Assembly: GCA_004123355.1 (NCBI GenBank)
Contig: SCHM01000002.1
Span: forward strand, 1,054,001 to 1,118,000
Length of the DNA: 64,000 nucleotides
From: Amphirosellinia nigrospora
Lineage: Eukaryota > Ascomycota > Sordariomycetes > Xylariales > Xylariaceae
Direction of reading: 5' to 3'
Shown: positions 46,282 through 58,147 of the stretch, one piece after another
Numbering within the stretch: the first letter of the stretch is position 1
Layout: each line of letters starts with the position of its first letter
Translations under genes and position numbers: made by a program
Notes under the pieces: generated by a model
What the model was told of the DNA's origin: nothing
Databases searched by the model: none
What the model saw: the letters and a program-made list of their open reading frames with translations, nothing else

Positions 46282-47795
46282 TTACTCTCGGATCTCTGTG
46301 TTTATGGTATAGGTCAAGTTCACTGGGTGACCATCATGATTGTCGATGATTAATCTTGCCTTCTTCACTTTGTCGTCAGTCTGCCGTACCATCCGTGGAA
46401 CGCGCAGCAAATGCTCCCATTGTTCGCCAACCTCTTCGATTATTTGGTCAATTTGAGGTGCTAGCCCGTGCATCCACCATGAGCCACCCGCATAAGTTCC
46501 ACAAAGGAAACCCAGTAGGCTAAGATAACTAACATGCGAGGCCGAAGTTCTTTCGCAAGCGGGAGGAGCGGCCTAGGACAAAATGTAAAGAGGGTAATGA
46601 CGCGGAGATCCAGTACGGGACCAAAACCATGGTCGATAAGTTCCATATAAAGTGAACCTAAATATTTGAGAAGTTCGTAATATTCCTTCTGATAGTTGTA
46701 GTCCGCATCTCCATGCTGGATCGATGTTACCATAAAAAGGAGGTTATTCGGTATTACTGGGTTGTCTTTTCCAAATCTATAGGAGGACGATAAAATATGG
46801 CAGCCAGGCCAGAATCTTTCACTGCCTGTGGCGAGATCAGATCAATGATGAGGCCAATACCGCGCCACATAGCTATCCAATCGACGATGAAAAGGCGCTT
46901 GCCGTTTGGATCCCGGAACGTCTGGCTACTCATTGCGATCGTGAACAAGGAGCAACCTAGTAAGGCGGGAAAGTCAACTGGGTTAGCTGCTTCGATGGCA
47001 CTTCGATAACCCTCGAAGGCCCGGGCCTGGTACTCGATAACCTTGTGATTCGGCACTGGTTGATTTAAACTGCGGAGGTGCAACGCCGCAAGCCCCTTGA
47101 GAGTGTCCATTAGGAACGGGGAGCGAAAGGCATGCTCGACGATTTTGACCTTGAGGGCGTAGTCAACCACAGATGAACGCCCAGCGTTGATGGAGAAGGC
47201 GTGGAACGAGTAGGATGTGTAAAACCATAACATCTTCATGTCGACGACATCAGCGGTTTGTTGTGGCATGAAAAGAGGCTCCGAGATAACGGGACCATGT
47301 CGCGATCGGCGTAGGGGATATCATCACTATCCATCGACTCAACGGATTGGCCCGTGCTCGACTTGGGAGAGAACCTGTTGTACTCGGAGGCGGGCGTGTT
47401 GATGTAGGTAGTGTTGTAGGTGGCGGCGCGTTTGGATACACACACTGCTCCTTTCGAAGAGTACAAGCTTTACACGTGGGCTTTGCTTCATCACATTTCT
47501 GACATAAAGTTAGTCTCACCAAGAGCACCGTGTGCGCAACAAATGAGGAGCCGTGAACGACGAACAAACATACCACCTTCCGCCTTTTGCATTGCTTACA
47601 TCCAGCCCGCGACTTTCTGTGAGGCCGTTTAGAAAGGTACCGCCTTCGGGTTTGAGCGCCGGAGTCCTGTACCATGTTTGGCGGCGACCCAGGAGGCAAC
47701 AATTCTGCATCATCTACCGAAAACCCCAGCATTTCTAAGTCTAATGGCGCATCAAGGCCGAAATCATAGTCCACGTCCACTTCATCCATTTTCAA
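46282..47795 (-). CDS. Zn(II)2Cys6 transcription factor (UPC2/Fungal_trans_2 type)
   Basis: The zinc cluster is canonical: CKQCKRRKVKC, six residues, CKAC, six residues, Cys, preceded by a KRPHRKSRAG basic stretch at residues about 50-90. An intron (47573-47499; GTATGT...GACTAAC...CAG) splits the cluster between Val and Lys-Cys, in phase. The C-terminal half has the helical layout of the UPC2-like class: LWFYTSYSFHAFS, HLRSLNQ, FALLGCSLFTIAMS-like, and LAYWVSFVELMRVAHGG followed by a Trp-Met-His-Gly segment. These features support a regulator of uptake or metabolism genes; no target can be inferred. Four or so single-base gaps break the frame (near 47370, 47270, 46745 and 46465). The nearest neighbour, a cell-wall esterase gene, is in tail-to-tail orientation. 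Confidence 0.78.
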
Positions 47796-48732
47796 ACAAT
47801 GTTGTCAGGACATGAATGAGCTGACTAAGGTTGCCGGTAAGCAGGTCTGGTAAGCAGGTTGAATGAGTGATCAGAGGGAACCTCAAATGAATACATTAGA
47901 AAACCCAAGTACGTAATGCAATGTGAGCCTGTACTGGCAGGCTATAACTCCTTGAACGCCTTGCTTAATCTGCCACCATCGATATTGGGTATCCAAATCG
48001 ATGAAGCGCAATGGGATCGGGAATGATGGTAGGAGGTACCGCCGTCCTAGGCACCACTATCTAACCTTAGACCTTACGGGTACCCACGGGTACAAAGACG
48101 GGTTGCGTATATTATGATATCATTATATTGCGATACAGTATACAGGTAACAGAAGCGAGTTAGGCAAATACAAGGTAGAGACCATGTATTTACAGGGGGT
48201 GGAAGCTCTAAAGCAACATATTCAGCTAACCTATCTAAAATGAAAGTGGACTGGATCTAACCCAGGCGGTCATCTCTCTCCATTCATGATGAAGTCCTAC
48301 ATCGAGGCCTACTAGGTATCAAGTACCTTAGGTAGGTATGCTAGGATTTATGAGCGAATGAAATACCTAATACACCGGCCAAAACTAACGCCACTAACTG
48401 CCTACTTACATTCAGCGCTTATATAATGTCACTCAAGTCAAGTGTGAAGCTTATATGTAACCGCGAAAGACGCAGTCAAAAGGCCAAAAGGTGGGGCCAA
48501 TTTAATCGGCCGAAGGCTTGGCAATGACGGCAACCGGCGCGTTGGTAAGACGCGTGAGGTCTTGGTTAGACAAATTCTGGCGGGCTCAGATCCGATTTGG
48601 GGAGACAAGCGCGATGCCTAAGAGATAGCCAGGGGGGTAGTAATGAGATAGGGTTACCGAGGATTCTTGGTCTCAAGCTGCCAAAATCTAGCAACCTATA
48701 TCGGAATTTACTATACGACGAACAAGCCCAAC
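47796..48732. promoter_or_regulatory. Divergent promoter region (C6 regulator / ORC5)
   Basis: Starts at 47795 (minus) and 48733 (plus) diverge. Contains one TACCTTAGGTAGGTA-type block at about 48325. No other signal recognised. Confidence 0.4.
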
Positions 48733-50216
48733 ATGACATCCATTTTCAAGTTACCCGATGACCTCCTAGCATCACTGGTCACGAACTTCCCCTGCCGTGA
48801 CGTTCAGATCAACGCCCTCACAACTCTAATACATCCGCGAATAGCAGCGTGTCGCAATGTTGTTGTCCACGGGGCCGAAGCAACAGGCAAGAGCGCTATC
48901 CTCGGTGAGCTACTCCAAACACTCGGCGACAACTCACCGTCGGATCTGAACTACGCAATCGTCAAATCAGCAGAGTGCGTCACGGCCCCATCTGTTTGAG
49001 AGGACCGTCGGCCTCGTGGGAGATGCGCTGCAGAATGGGTCAACCCCTGGGCGTTGCGAAACGCTGGCTGCACTGACAGCCGAGCTGTCCAAGTTGCTGA
49101 AATACGTCGAACGAGATGCCAATCGAGGTTCGTGCTGGTATTCGACGGCATCGATCGCCAGCGCGATGCGTCGCCCACCTACTCCCCGCCCTGGCAAGGC
49201 TATCGGAAATCGTACGTCTAAAAATTGCATATTTCCAAGCTACAGAAGTCCCAAGCAGACATACTAATCAGTGTCCTCGTAACCCAGATCCCTAACCTAA
49301 CCACCATCTTCGTCGTAACGACACCCTCGCCTCGCTCCTACGAATCTCTTCCCCACCACACATCCACTTCGCACCCTACACAAAAGCGCAATACATCACC
49401 ATCCTATCACGGACCACCGCCTTCTTCCCAAACACAACAGAGCAAGAGACAGCCGACCTCTGGCACGGTTCACGGCCGCCGTCCACGACTCCCTGACACG
49501 CCCCGCAGCGCGCACCCTCCCGCGCCTGCGACACGCCTGCACCTCTCTCTGGCCGCGCTTCACGGCCCCCGTGGGAGCAGGGACACACAAGGCGCGGGAG
49601 TTCAGCAAGCTGCTGATCGCCGCACGCGCCTATTTCCAGGACGAGGCGTACTAGAACCCGGGATCCAGCGGGCCTCGTCGCAAAGCACGGCGGACAAGAA
49701 GAAGAGCGCAGACCTTTCCACCCTCCTTCCCCGACGGCCCGCCACCTCCTGATCGCCGCGTACCTGGCCTCGCACAACGCCCGCGCCACGACAACACCCT
49801 CTTCAGCACCTGGCACGCCGGGGGAAAGGGGCGGCGCGGTGGCGGCGTTACGACCACGACGCCGAACGTACCGGACGCGGTCGAAGGGCGAAACATCGCC
49901 GTATTGCACGGAAACTGCTCGGCCCTGGCGTCTTTGTGCTCGAGCGTATGGTGCTATCTACATGGCTACGAAACAGGAGTGGGTCGGGGTCGACGATGCG
50001 AAGATTGGTGTGGATGGTGATGTGGCCATGGCGATTGCGACGCTGGCTAGTCTGCGGCTGCTCGTGCGGGTTGGGGAGGCGCTGCGGAGCGGCGGTTGGT
50101 GCTGCGGCGGAGCGGATCTCGACCGCGGGGGAAGTGGAGGGTTAATGTTGGATGGGAGGTTATCAGGGTGTAGGAGGAGCATGGGGATTGAGGCCGAGGA
50201 GTGGCTTGTAGAATAA
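48733..50216 (+). CDS. ORC5: Origin recognition complex subunit 5
   Basis: ORC5 is an AAA+ subunit of the complex that binds replication origins and loads MCM. Visible: N-terminal FPCRDVQINALTTL (initiator of ORC5), Walker A GAEATGKSA, VKSAECVTA, the LSKLLKYVERDANR helix, IPNLTTIFVVTTPSP (sensor strand) after an intron 49212-49287 (GTACGT, TACTAAT branch), and the C-terminal winged-helix end SMGIEAEEWLVE. The length after correction, about 470 aa, is normal. Frameshifts near 48990, 49130 (Walker B region DGIDRQRD), 49340, 49500 and 49700 interrupt the frame; as an essential single-copy gene, these are best read as sequence deletions. Region 49.4-49.9 kb is GC-rich and throws long antisense ORFs. 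Confidence 0.9.
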
Positions 50217-50535
50217 TACATGAGCGAAGATATAGAGAGACATCGTAGATACAGCTAGCCGGTACAGCCTTACACTTCTATCTATTTACGCATTACAATC
50301 TATGGCAAGTAGCATTTAATACCCAACCTGAGACATTAAAGAAATTTAGACTGAATTGTGATTGACAGCTGGTACCATAAGTATTGGTGCTGAACGACAT
50401 TACCAGGTACAATACACGTTGAGCTCGCTCAGCTCTCCAATGGAAATCGAAAGATAATTTAATAGATAACTGAACAACAGACAATTTCCCGCAGACAACC
50501 CGCATCATGTAGACGGCGCTACTTTTCTAAAGACG
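50217..50535. other. Short intergenic gap between convergent genes
   Basis: About 320 bp shared 3' region of ORC5 and the branching enzyme. No gene or terminator-like structure recognised. Confidence 0.4.
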
Positions 50536-53028
50536 TTAAGAATGTTGCGAGACAGGAGACTCGAGAGCCAATACCTACTCAATAGTTAGTTTCGCCGGCG
50601 CAAAAATAAGTGGCATGCTCGAATAAACTCACCAAAGCAGACCGCGAAGGAATATAGATATGCGTCCAGTTCTTCCTCCCATTCCATTCCATAGGCGTAG
50701 TAAAGAACCTGGTGGAGGGCTCGACACGTCCAAACCACCAACCTCTTTGGTATCGGTGTCGAGGACAATTTTGTATGTACCCGGCGTCTCAATACCAATG
50801 CGATAATCGGAAGCTCTCCGTGGGGTTGAAGTTAAAGATGAAGACGCAGTTGGCGCGCTCGAACACGATGACTTTGTCGTTCTCGTTCTTGAGACTGATG
50901 TACGCCTGTGGCGCGTGCAACCACCCGTAGTGCTCCTCCGTCAGGTTCATCTGGCGGTCGAATTCGTTCAGGTCCTTGTATCGTAGAAGTTTGTCTTCCG
51001 TGAGATTCAGCTGACGCCGCGCGTACCAGAACGAGTTCTGGTTCCCCTCACGCGGGAAGTCAAGCCATTCCGGATGACCGAATTCGTTACCCTCAAAGTT
51101 CAGATAGCCCTCGCCGCCGAGGCCATGCGTGAGCAGGCGAATCATCTTGTGTAGTGCCATGCCTCGTGAGATGACGGGTGTCATAGGCGACAGGATAGAC
51201 ATGTTTGTATACAACTCCGCGTCGCAGAATGCATGAGCAAAGTCTTATCTCCGACAAGCCTAGAGCAAGTCAGTTCGGGCTTCCTAAATTTCGTTATACA
51301 GGTGCTTACGCTTGATCGTGACTTTCGCAGTAGGCGATTGTTTTTTCTCCGTGACGTCTGTTGGTGAGGGTCCAGCAAATGTTGGCTATGTCCCAGTCTT
51401 CATCCTTCTTTTCTTTTAAGATCTTGATCCACATATCAGGGATAGCCATTGCCAGTCTGTAGTCGAAACCGACACCACCAAGCGACAGTGGTAAGCAGAG
51501 AGCTGGCATACCAGATACATCTTCTGCTATAGTGATACACTCAGGGTAGAGGTCATGCAGCATTTCATTCGCAACCATCAGATAGACCACCGCCTCTTCA
51601 TCGACGTCGTCACCAAAGTACTCGTGGTAACCACCGGAGAAGCCCCTACAAATGTCAGTCTTCTGCTTTTCACCAACACCATATTCAACTTACGCCCCAA
51701 TACCATGATGATGGTAAAGCATACGGTAACGCGTCAAACGGAAACCATCGAAATTATACTCATCCATCCAGAATCTTAAGTTGCTAAGAAGAAATCTCAT
51801 AACTTCATAGCTCCCATAGTTGAACAATCTGCTGCCCCATTGGTCGTGGTGGCCTCTTCCGCCCTCGTGGAAGTATAGATCATCCGTGCCATCGAATTCA
51901 TTGAGACCGTCAAGAACGTTCTTCGATGCATGGCTGTGTACGACGTCCAGCAAGACAACAAGCCCTAGGCCATGTGCAGTGTCAATCAATTCTTTAAGAT
52001 CCTCTGGCGTGCCGTAACGACTGCTCGCAGCAAAGAAGTTATTCACCTGATACCCAAAACTGGCGTAGTATGCGTGCTCCATGATGGCCATTAGCTGGAT
52101 TACATTGTAGCCCGCGTCTTTTATCCTCGGTAGCATGTTCTTGGTGAATTCCTTATACGTCGTGACTCGCAACTCAGGGGACGATATGCCCACATGGGCC
52201 TCATACACACGCGCACTCAGGGGCTTCTTCGGCCTTGGGTGTTTGAAGGTGTATTTCTCGGATTCAGGGGATTCCAAAAACGGGCATCGTACGCGGGTGA
52301 TACTGCGAGATCTTGGGTAACATATTTGATCCATGCTGGCAATCGATCGATTCGATTGCCCGTCTTTATCTCCATAGAGATCTACGCGCTTTGTATTAGT
52401 GCCTGAGCAGAACTAGTAAAGACGACGACGGAGGTACCTTGATTTTTGAGTTGTGAGGGATGGCAGGTTGCCCATTGACCGCGGGTACCACGATATCCCA
52501 AACCCCGAATTGGTTTTGCTTCATGGGATTGGCTTGGATGTCCCAGTTGTCTTATTTCTTAGATCAGTTTACTGCGTTTCCGCTTAGCATATTGGTAGAT
52601 GCTCACTGAAATCGCCAACTAGTGATGCCTGTACAGCGTGTGGCGCCCATTCTCGATAGATTATGTTGTTCTCCTTGTCGACGTTGAATCCATAGAGTTC
52701 CGTGCCCTGATTGTAAGGAATTAGCTGGTAAACTCCTCGAGAGCGAAGGTCTAGTATCCGACGAACCCTTGAGAACTTCTCGACTCCGCCTTCCAGATCC
52801 GCAAATTTCTTGATCCATTCTTGAGCTTTTGCATATCTCCTCTTCAACGCGTCTTGGTGAGGCGATAGATACGGATCAAGCTTAATGACACCTACACGGG
52901 CCGTGTCAGTCTTGACGCGTTAACATGGCTCAAGAAAATGGGATATATGTACCAGTGCCGTCGTTTGGAAGTCCTGCGCTGGGGTCTTCCAGCAAGGTGT
53001 TGGCAGATTGCTCTGCTATGTCCGTCAT
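50536..53028 (-). CDS. GBE1: 1,4-alpha-glucan (glycogen) branching enzyme
   Basis: This enzyme makes alpha-1,6 branches in glycogen (GH13). Exon 1 is 53028 to about 52952 ([19 protein letters not shown]). Exon 2 has an in-frame 60-nt intron with a GTTCGT donor before [22 protein letters not shown] (CBM48 domain). The catalytic barrel shows region [11 protein letters not shown], a partly corrupted region II (EYNFDGFR...MLYHHHGIG), region [14 protein letters not shown] with the acid/base Glu, and region IV CESHDQA. The C-terminal all-beta domain has [13 protein letters not shown] and [23 protein letters not shown], then a final intron and a short exon ending at 50536. Single-base gaps occur at about 50808 and 50735 and around region II. 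It is a conserved core metabolic gene, so the breaks are probably artefacts. Confidence 0.93.
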
Positions 53029-54411
53029 TTTGGTGGCGGCCTTAGACTTAGTCTGTGATTATATGCTGCTGGAGAGGATAAAAAAACCAAGGTGAAATTG
53101 AGGATTTTGAGCTGTTGGGACTCAGACAAATTCAGTAGAGGGGAATGGATCTCCCTGGGGCTTGCCAATGCGAGCTTGGAGCTTGATATGTATAAAAATC
53201 AATCAATCTATAGCGGGGCTTTCTCAGAGATTGAGCAGTTTTTGTTGAATGGGTCGCTCTGGCTCAATTGGGGGAGAATTACGGGGACGTAGACAAATTC
53301 ACGTCTCTGTTGTTCTTTAAATTTGCATGTGTTACTCTACCCATAACCATAGTTCGCGTGCCATGCTATCTATTGATTGTTGTTTCGGGGTGAGGGGAGG
53401 TAGCTTGCGAGAATGCTGGATGACGTCGTAGGGCGACTATTGCCTATCTTTGCATCACTGTTACACGCGGATCCCTGTGCCGGGTGGATATTGGGTAACC
53501 TTAGATTTACAGTGCAAACAACTACAGGTAGATACCTAGTAGCGTTCTTCTCGACTGATACAGTACCTACTAAGGTATCTAAGGAAGATGCATGTACTAT
53601 GCCATCAATTATGACACTGAATGAGTGATAAGATTGGGCAGTCTACCTACATCCTATCACATGAAATAAGTTGAACCTTGAAACACGTTTGGATTTTATG
53701 CAGCTCAGAAGAGCTTGAGCATTGGCCACATCCATGCAGCGGACCACTACTAGGTAGCACCTTACTAAGGTAGGTAACAGTTGCCATGGCGAACCGTAAG
53801 TTTAAAAAGTCCTGTCTTGATTAGCTCTATTCTTAGCCGGAACTAGAACTTTTCACAGTATTGAATATGTAGCTTATTATACGAGATTATTCTCGTTTAC
53901 CTAGGTAGAATCTTCCACTTGGTCTATCTGAGATTCAGGTACCCGGAGCCTAGGCGCCCTAAGGTATTGGTCGCCCATAGCGCGGCTTCCAGCGGCTGGA
54001 CCCCGCATTCTAGGGCCCCGCAGCCCACTGGAGCTTTATCTCCTTCCACATTGATGCAGCAATGCAGCCTGCACCGGAACGCCGATCCAGGAGCTGTCCG
54101 ATTAGAACACTCTCCCAATAACCATAGCCGGCACTTAAGGCACTACTTACCTTAGGTAGTCAACTACACGACCGATAAGCCTCTGAAAAGCTATATACCT
54201 ACGTGCGATAGTCCCATAGTAGCCAGCTGGCTCATCATAGACACATGGAAGATGTGGCTTTGTCTTCCGTAACTACACAACTACCCAAGTTGCTCGTGTC
54301 ATCCCTTGTATATTCTCATCTTCCCGTGCCGCCCGACCCCCGCCCATGGTCGTGGCGCTGAGGACGATCCTTTCGTGATAACTACCGTGGCCTTCCCCAT
54401 CAGCTTCCGAC
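53029..54411. promoter_or_regulatory. Divergent promoter region (GBE1 / MCX1), TACCTAGGTA-rich
   Basis: Starts at 53028 (minus) and 54412 (plus) diverge. Multiple ctaggta/tacctaagg words at 53520-53600, 53750-53780, 53900 and 54150. A GC-rich island at 53940-54110 has short ORFs without protein character. Confidence 0.4.
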
Positions 54412-56258
54412 ATGATTAGTAGCCTCGTACGGCCTCGGGTCTCTTCTTTCGCCACCTCGGCGCCAAAAGCTCGGGTAGAGCGTTGTCGACAACCGCTATC
54501 CTACGAACGACCCCAGCGCGAACAACGAACTTCAACTCCGGCTTCACCTCAAGCTATGATCCGAACGAGGAGGGCGGGCGCGGGCCTATGTTTTCCAAGG
54601 CATCCATTGGTGTCCCTCAGTTCTACCCGCGAGATCTGAAGAAGCGAGTAGACGAATACGTGGTCGGCCAAGACAGGGCGAAGAAGACAATCTCCTCGGT
54701 TATCTTCAACCATTACCAGAATCTACGTCGGCGGCAATATCAAGAAGAGCAGGAGCGTAAGCGAGAAGAAAAACTCATGCGTCAGGCGATTGCGCGGGAT
54801 CGGAATATCCGAGAACGAGAACTCCCTCCTGTCGAAGGTTGGTATCCTTCTATACATGCGTCGCATACATTGGGTGCTAACAGCCTCTTACAAGATCATT
54901 ATCCCGGACATCACGAATCAGCACAACATATGCACCAGGCCTGGGAACGACCCGAACAGAACATCTTCGAGTCTTACATACCTGAAGATCTTAGTCGCGA
55001 GGAGCCGGTTAAGATCGACAAGAGCAATGTTCTTTTAATAGGGCCGACAGGTGTGGGCAAAACATACATACTTGAGTACGTTTCACCTCTATGAGTTCTA
55101 ATTATTAGAATGTAGAATGGTCGCTAAACTTCAGCAGAACCTTAAGTAAAAAGATTAACGTTCCATTTACGATATGCGACTGTAATTCATTTACCCAAGC
55201 CGGTTACATTGGACAAGATGTCGAGACATGTATCGAGCGATTATTAATAGAGTCGGATTATGATGTGAAGGCGGCTGAACATGGTATCGTGGTCCTTGAC
55301 GAGTTTGATAAGATCGCCAAACGGGAGACCATGAATGGGAGAGATGTTGGGGGCGAGGGTGTGCAACAGGCATTGCTGAAACTAGTTGAGGGAACCAAAG
55401 TTACCATAAATGTTAAGGACAATCGGTCCTCTCGATCAGCGATCCCGATTACAACGAATTATACCGGGCCTGGGTCTTCCACTTCCACCTCGGACCGCAA
55501 GCAGCGCCACCGTCGTCGGGCAAGGTTGAGCAATGCACTGTTGACACGAGCAACATTCTTTTTGTAATGTGTGGCGCTTTCGTCGGCCTGGACAAGGTGG
55601 TTTTAAACCGAGTGTCCAAACCGACTATGGGTTTCGGATCAGAACTCCGCAACCGATCCTCAAGCGATAATAATCAGGCCGACCTCCCGCCTAAGCTCTT
55701 CTCCCACCTTCCTCACCGCTCATCGAACACCGATGATGTTTCCGGCCTCACAGCCCTAGATCTCACGACCCCAGAGGACCTGCAAGGTTTCGGGTTCATC
55801 CCCGAGCTGATAGGACGTGTGCATAATATCGTAGCACTCTCCCCCCTCTCACGCTCTGACCTCAACCGGATCCTCACAGAGCCCCGCAACTCCCTAGTCG
55901 CGCAATACACGGCGCTGTTCGAGACATACCCCTCGAAGCTCTTCTTCACACAGAAGGCGCTGGACGCCATCGCCGAGCGTGCGGAGAAGGCCCGTACCGG
56001 CGCGCGTGGGCTCAAAATGGAGATGGAACGCGTCCTCGCTGAGCCCATGTTCGACGCCCCCATCCCCTACATCCTCATCACCGAGAAGACAGTCCGCGGC
56101 GAGGAAAAGGCCGGTTATTGGGGAAGGAAGGCCGCTTTGAGGTCCAGAGACGCATCCAAGACGAGGACGGCTGGCCCGTGACGCCGCAATCTCGGAGTCG
56201 GGACCACGAGATCATGAGCTCGGAAGCATTCCGAGAGGCGGGACAGGGTGGTGCTTGA
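54412..56258 (+). CDS. MCX1: Mitochondrial ClpX-type AAA+ unfoldase
   Basis: This is a matrix ATP-dependent unfoldase of the ClpX family. The N terminus is a mitochondrial presequence (Arg/Ser/Ala-rich, [19 protein letters not shown]). Then come [21 protein letters not shown], a coiled insertion rich in Arg/Glu, Walker A GPTGVGKT, an intron (about 55078-55136; GTACGT...CAG), [25 protein letters not shown], Walker [29 protein letters not shown], and the C-terminal GFIPELIGR sensor-2 region. It lacks the Cys4 zinc-binding domain of bacterial ClpX, as in fungal Mcx1. Three missing bases, in AAAA 54465-54468, GG near 55492 and GGGG 56120-56123, restore one frame to the stop at 56258. The ORF from 54483 lacks most of the presequence and is not the start. 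Confidence 0.92.
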
Positions 56259-57297
56259 GGCTATTTGGTAAGGGTTCGCATATTTAATTCCCTCTTGACA
56301 GAGGAGTGATTGTTTGGGATGATGACGAAGTCTTGGCACTGATGGGCGTGCAATTTATCAATTCCTTCCTCGCTTCCACAATCAGAGGCATGGCGTGGGA
56401 TACGGACGGCATTACTGGCGTTGCACGGGTGCACCATTATTTTTTCATTCCCAACTCGGCTTCAGAGTAAGGACATGTGTCATGGACGGAGACTATCGCA
56501 GCGCGGGGTAACAGCGGTGTCATTTGAACTTTCAGGTGTTTTGGTTGTACGCCCGATACGTCTACTCCTACGACGTTATAGGTATTGGTGCATTTATGCA
56601 CGCACGTGTATAGTACTACTCAGATAGGCCGAATATGGGCATCATGAGATGAAGCCAGTGAAATGCTTCAGAGTTGGGTCTTTGGTGCTGTGTGTGGTAG
56701 TAGGTGGTGGGTGAAGAATTGCTGGCTAGCTTTTGGGCAAGGTGACGTGATGCCAGTGATAACCATCGCTTACTTACTCAGCTGCCGGCGGCTTGGTAAG
56801 ACGCTTGTCAAGAGGGAGAGGCAGGTAAGTAATACTGCATGAACAGTGTAGAAAAGATCTTGTACATATTTACAAAACGCCCCAGTAGCTCAGACAAGCT
56901 GGCCCTGGTCTCATTTTTCTCGATCTTTTTCGCCCAGAATCAAACTAGTCGGTATACGAGCCACTCTACCAGCTCCCGGCTCTTCTGACCCTCCTTCGCC
57001 CTCATTTTCCTTGCAAGTACGGAGAGGATCGAATAATTTGATTAGAGGTGAGGGGGAAGAATGCTTCTTCGTGTTCGGTTCCCGCGCCCAGTCCAAGGTT
57101 CAGTAGATTTGATTTTTTTGTACAGGAAACACGGTATACACGTCAATTCGATTCAGCTCGAGGTTTTTCTCTGTTTTTTAAGGGATATCTTTTTACTTTC
57201 TTTTTATCTAACGAACAAATAGAAAAGAGGATGAGGTATGTTCATGATTGTGAGGGTAGTTTCGGCATGGTTATAGCAGCATAGCTACTTTGAAATC
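56259..57297. other. Intergenic, nothing recognised
   Basis: 3' regions of two convergent genes. A tRNA-like A-box word (tagctcagacaag, 56886) has no B box or cloverleaf. T-rich tracts at 57110-57210. Confidence 0.45.
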
Positions 57298-58147
57298 TAG
57301 TGCTTGGGAGGCGATTGAATCTGGCCCTTGCCTGTGTAGCCCTCGGATGAGATACCGGTGAGCGGCTCGGCACGTTGGCTCTGTTCACAAACCGTTAGTA
57401 TGCCATATCGTGGGTTGGAGACAGATGAACAGCACGCGGGCAAGATAGCTTACCTTGAGTAATTCGTTCGATTCCTCCTCGTATTCTCTGTTCACGGTGC
57501 TGGGAGCCGGACCAGCGAAGGCACGCATTGTGGTGAAGATACCCAAACTGACTAGGACACCGATGGCAGTGTACAGGGCAACTTTGCGGTTCTCATCGGC
57601 GGGAGGTTGGGCTCGGGGACCGTGGGCACCGAAGGCGATCCAGTAGGCTATGAATAGCAGTCGTCAGTCGAGATTCTATCAGTGGTGTTGATGGATCCAT
57701 ATATGTAGCATGTGGGCTGCTACTCCAGCTATCACAGCGGGTCCACTCGGTCTAAAGGACATGACTGGTGATGGCAGGGGCATCAATTCACTTTGGATGC
57801 CATTTCCCCAGCCTTCATTCTCAGTAGATCTGCCCAAAGCCTGCAGGACACATGCCATGACCCCTTCACACTGGTTCCCAAGGAATCGAGGATGCTGTCA
57901 CGTACCGGCCTTCTTCTCCTGGAGGGTCAGCTCGGCCAATTCTCCTTCATGCGGTCACGCAGGCTCATCCAAAGCTCGGCTTGCTCAGTCGGGGGCATGC
58001 CCTCCACCGCTTCTCGATGTTGGCTAGGGTAGGGTTGGAGATAGCGTGGGTGGAGGCGGCAGCTCGGGGGACAACGGTGGTCGACATTCGCATGCTGCTG
58101 GCCCTGACGCCGGCGCGCAGCAGTGAGGAGGCAGATGTGCGCATCAT
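57298..58147 (-). CDS. COX5: Cytochrome c oxidase subunit V (COX4/COX5 family)
   Basis: This is a nuclear-encoded subunit of respiratory complex IV in the inner membrane. Exons are 58147-57906, 57647-57454 and 57380-57298, with GTACGT and GTAAGC donors. The presequence MMRTSASSLLRAGVRAS...VVPRAAAST is followed by ISNPTLANIEKRW, the usual mature start, then MPPTEQAELWMSLRDRMKE and a YWIAFGAHGPRAQPP-ENRKVALYTAIGVLVSLGIFTTMRAFAGPAP block with the single membrane helix. The C terminus SEGYTGKGQIQSPPKH is highly characteristic. Two missing bases (near 58004 and 57940) are needed in exon 1. The first intron is long (258 nt). An essential single-copy respiratory gene. Confidence 0.95.

Noticed and set aside
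49376-49909. 177-aa minus-strand ORF
   Set aside because: Antisense of GC-rich ORC5 coding sequence.
56880-56910. tRNA-like A box
   Set aside because: No matching B box, no acceptor stem pairing nearby.
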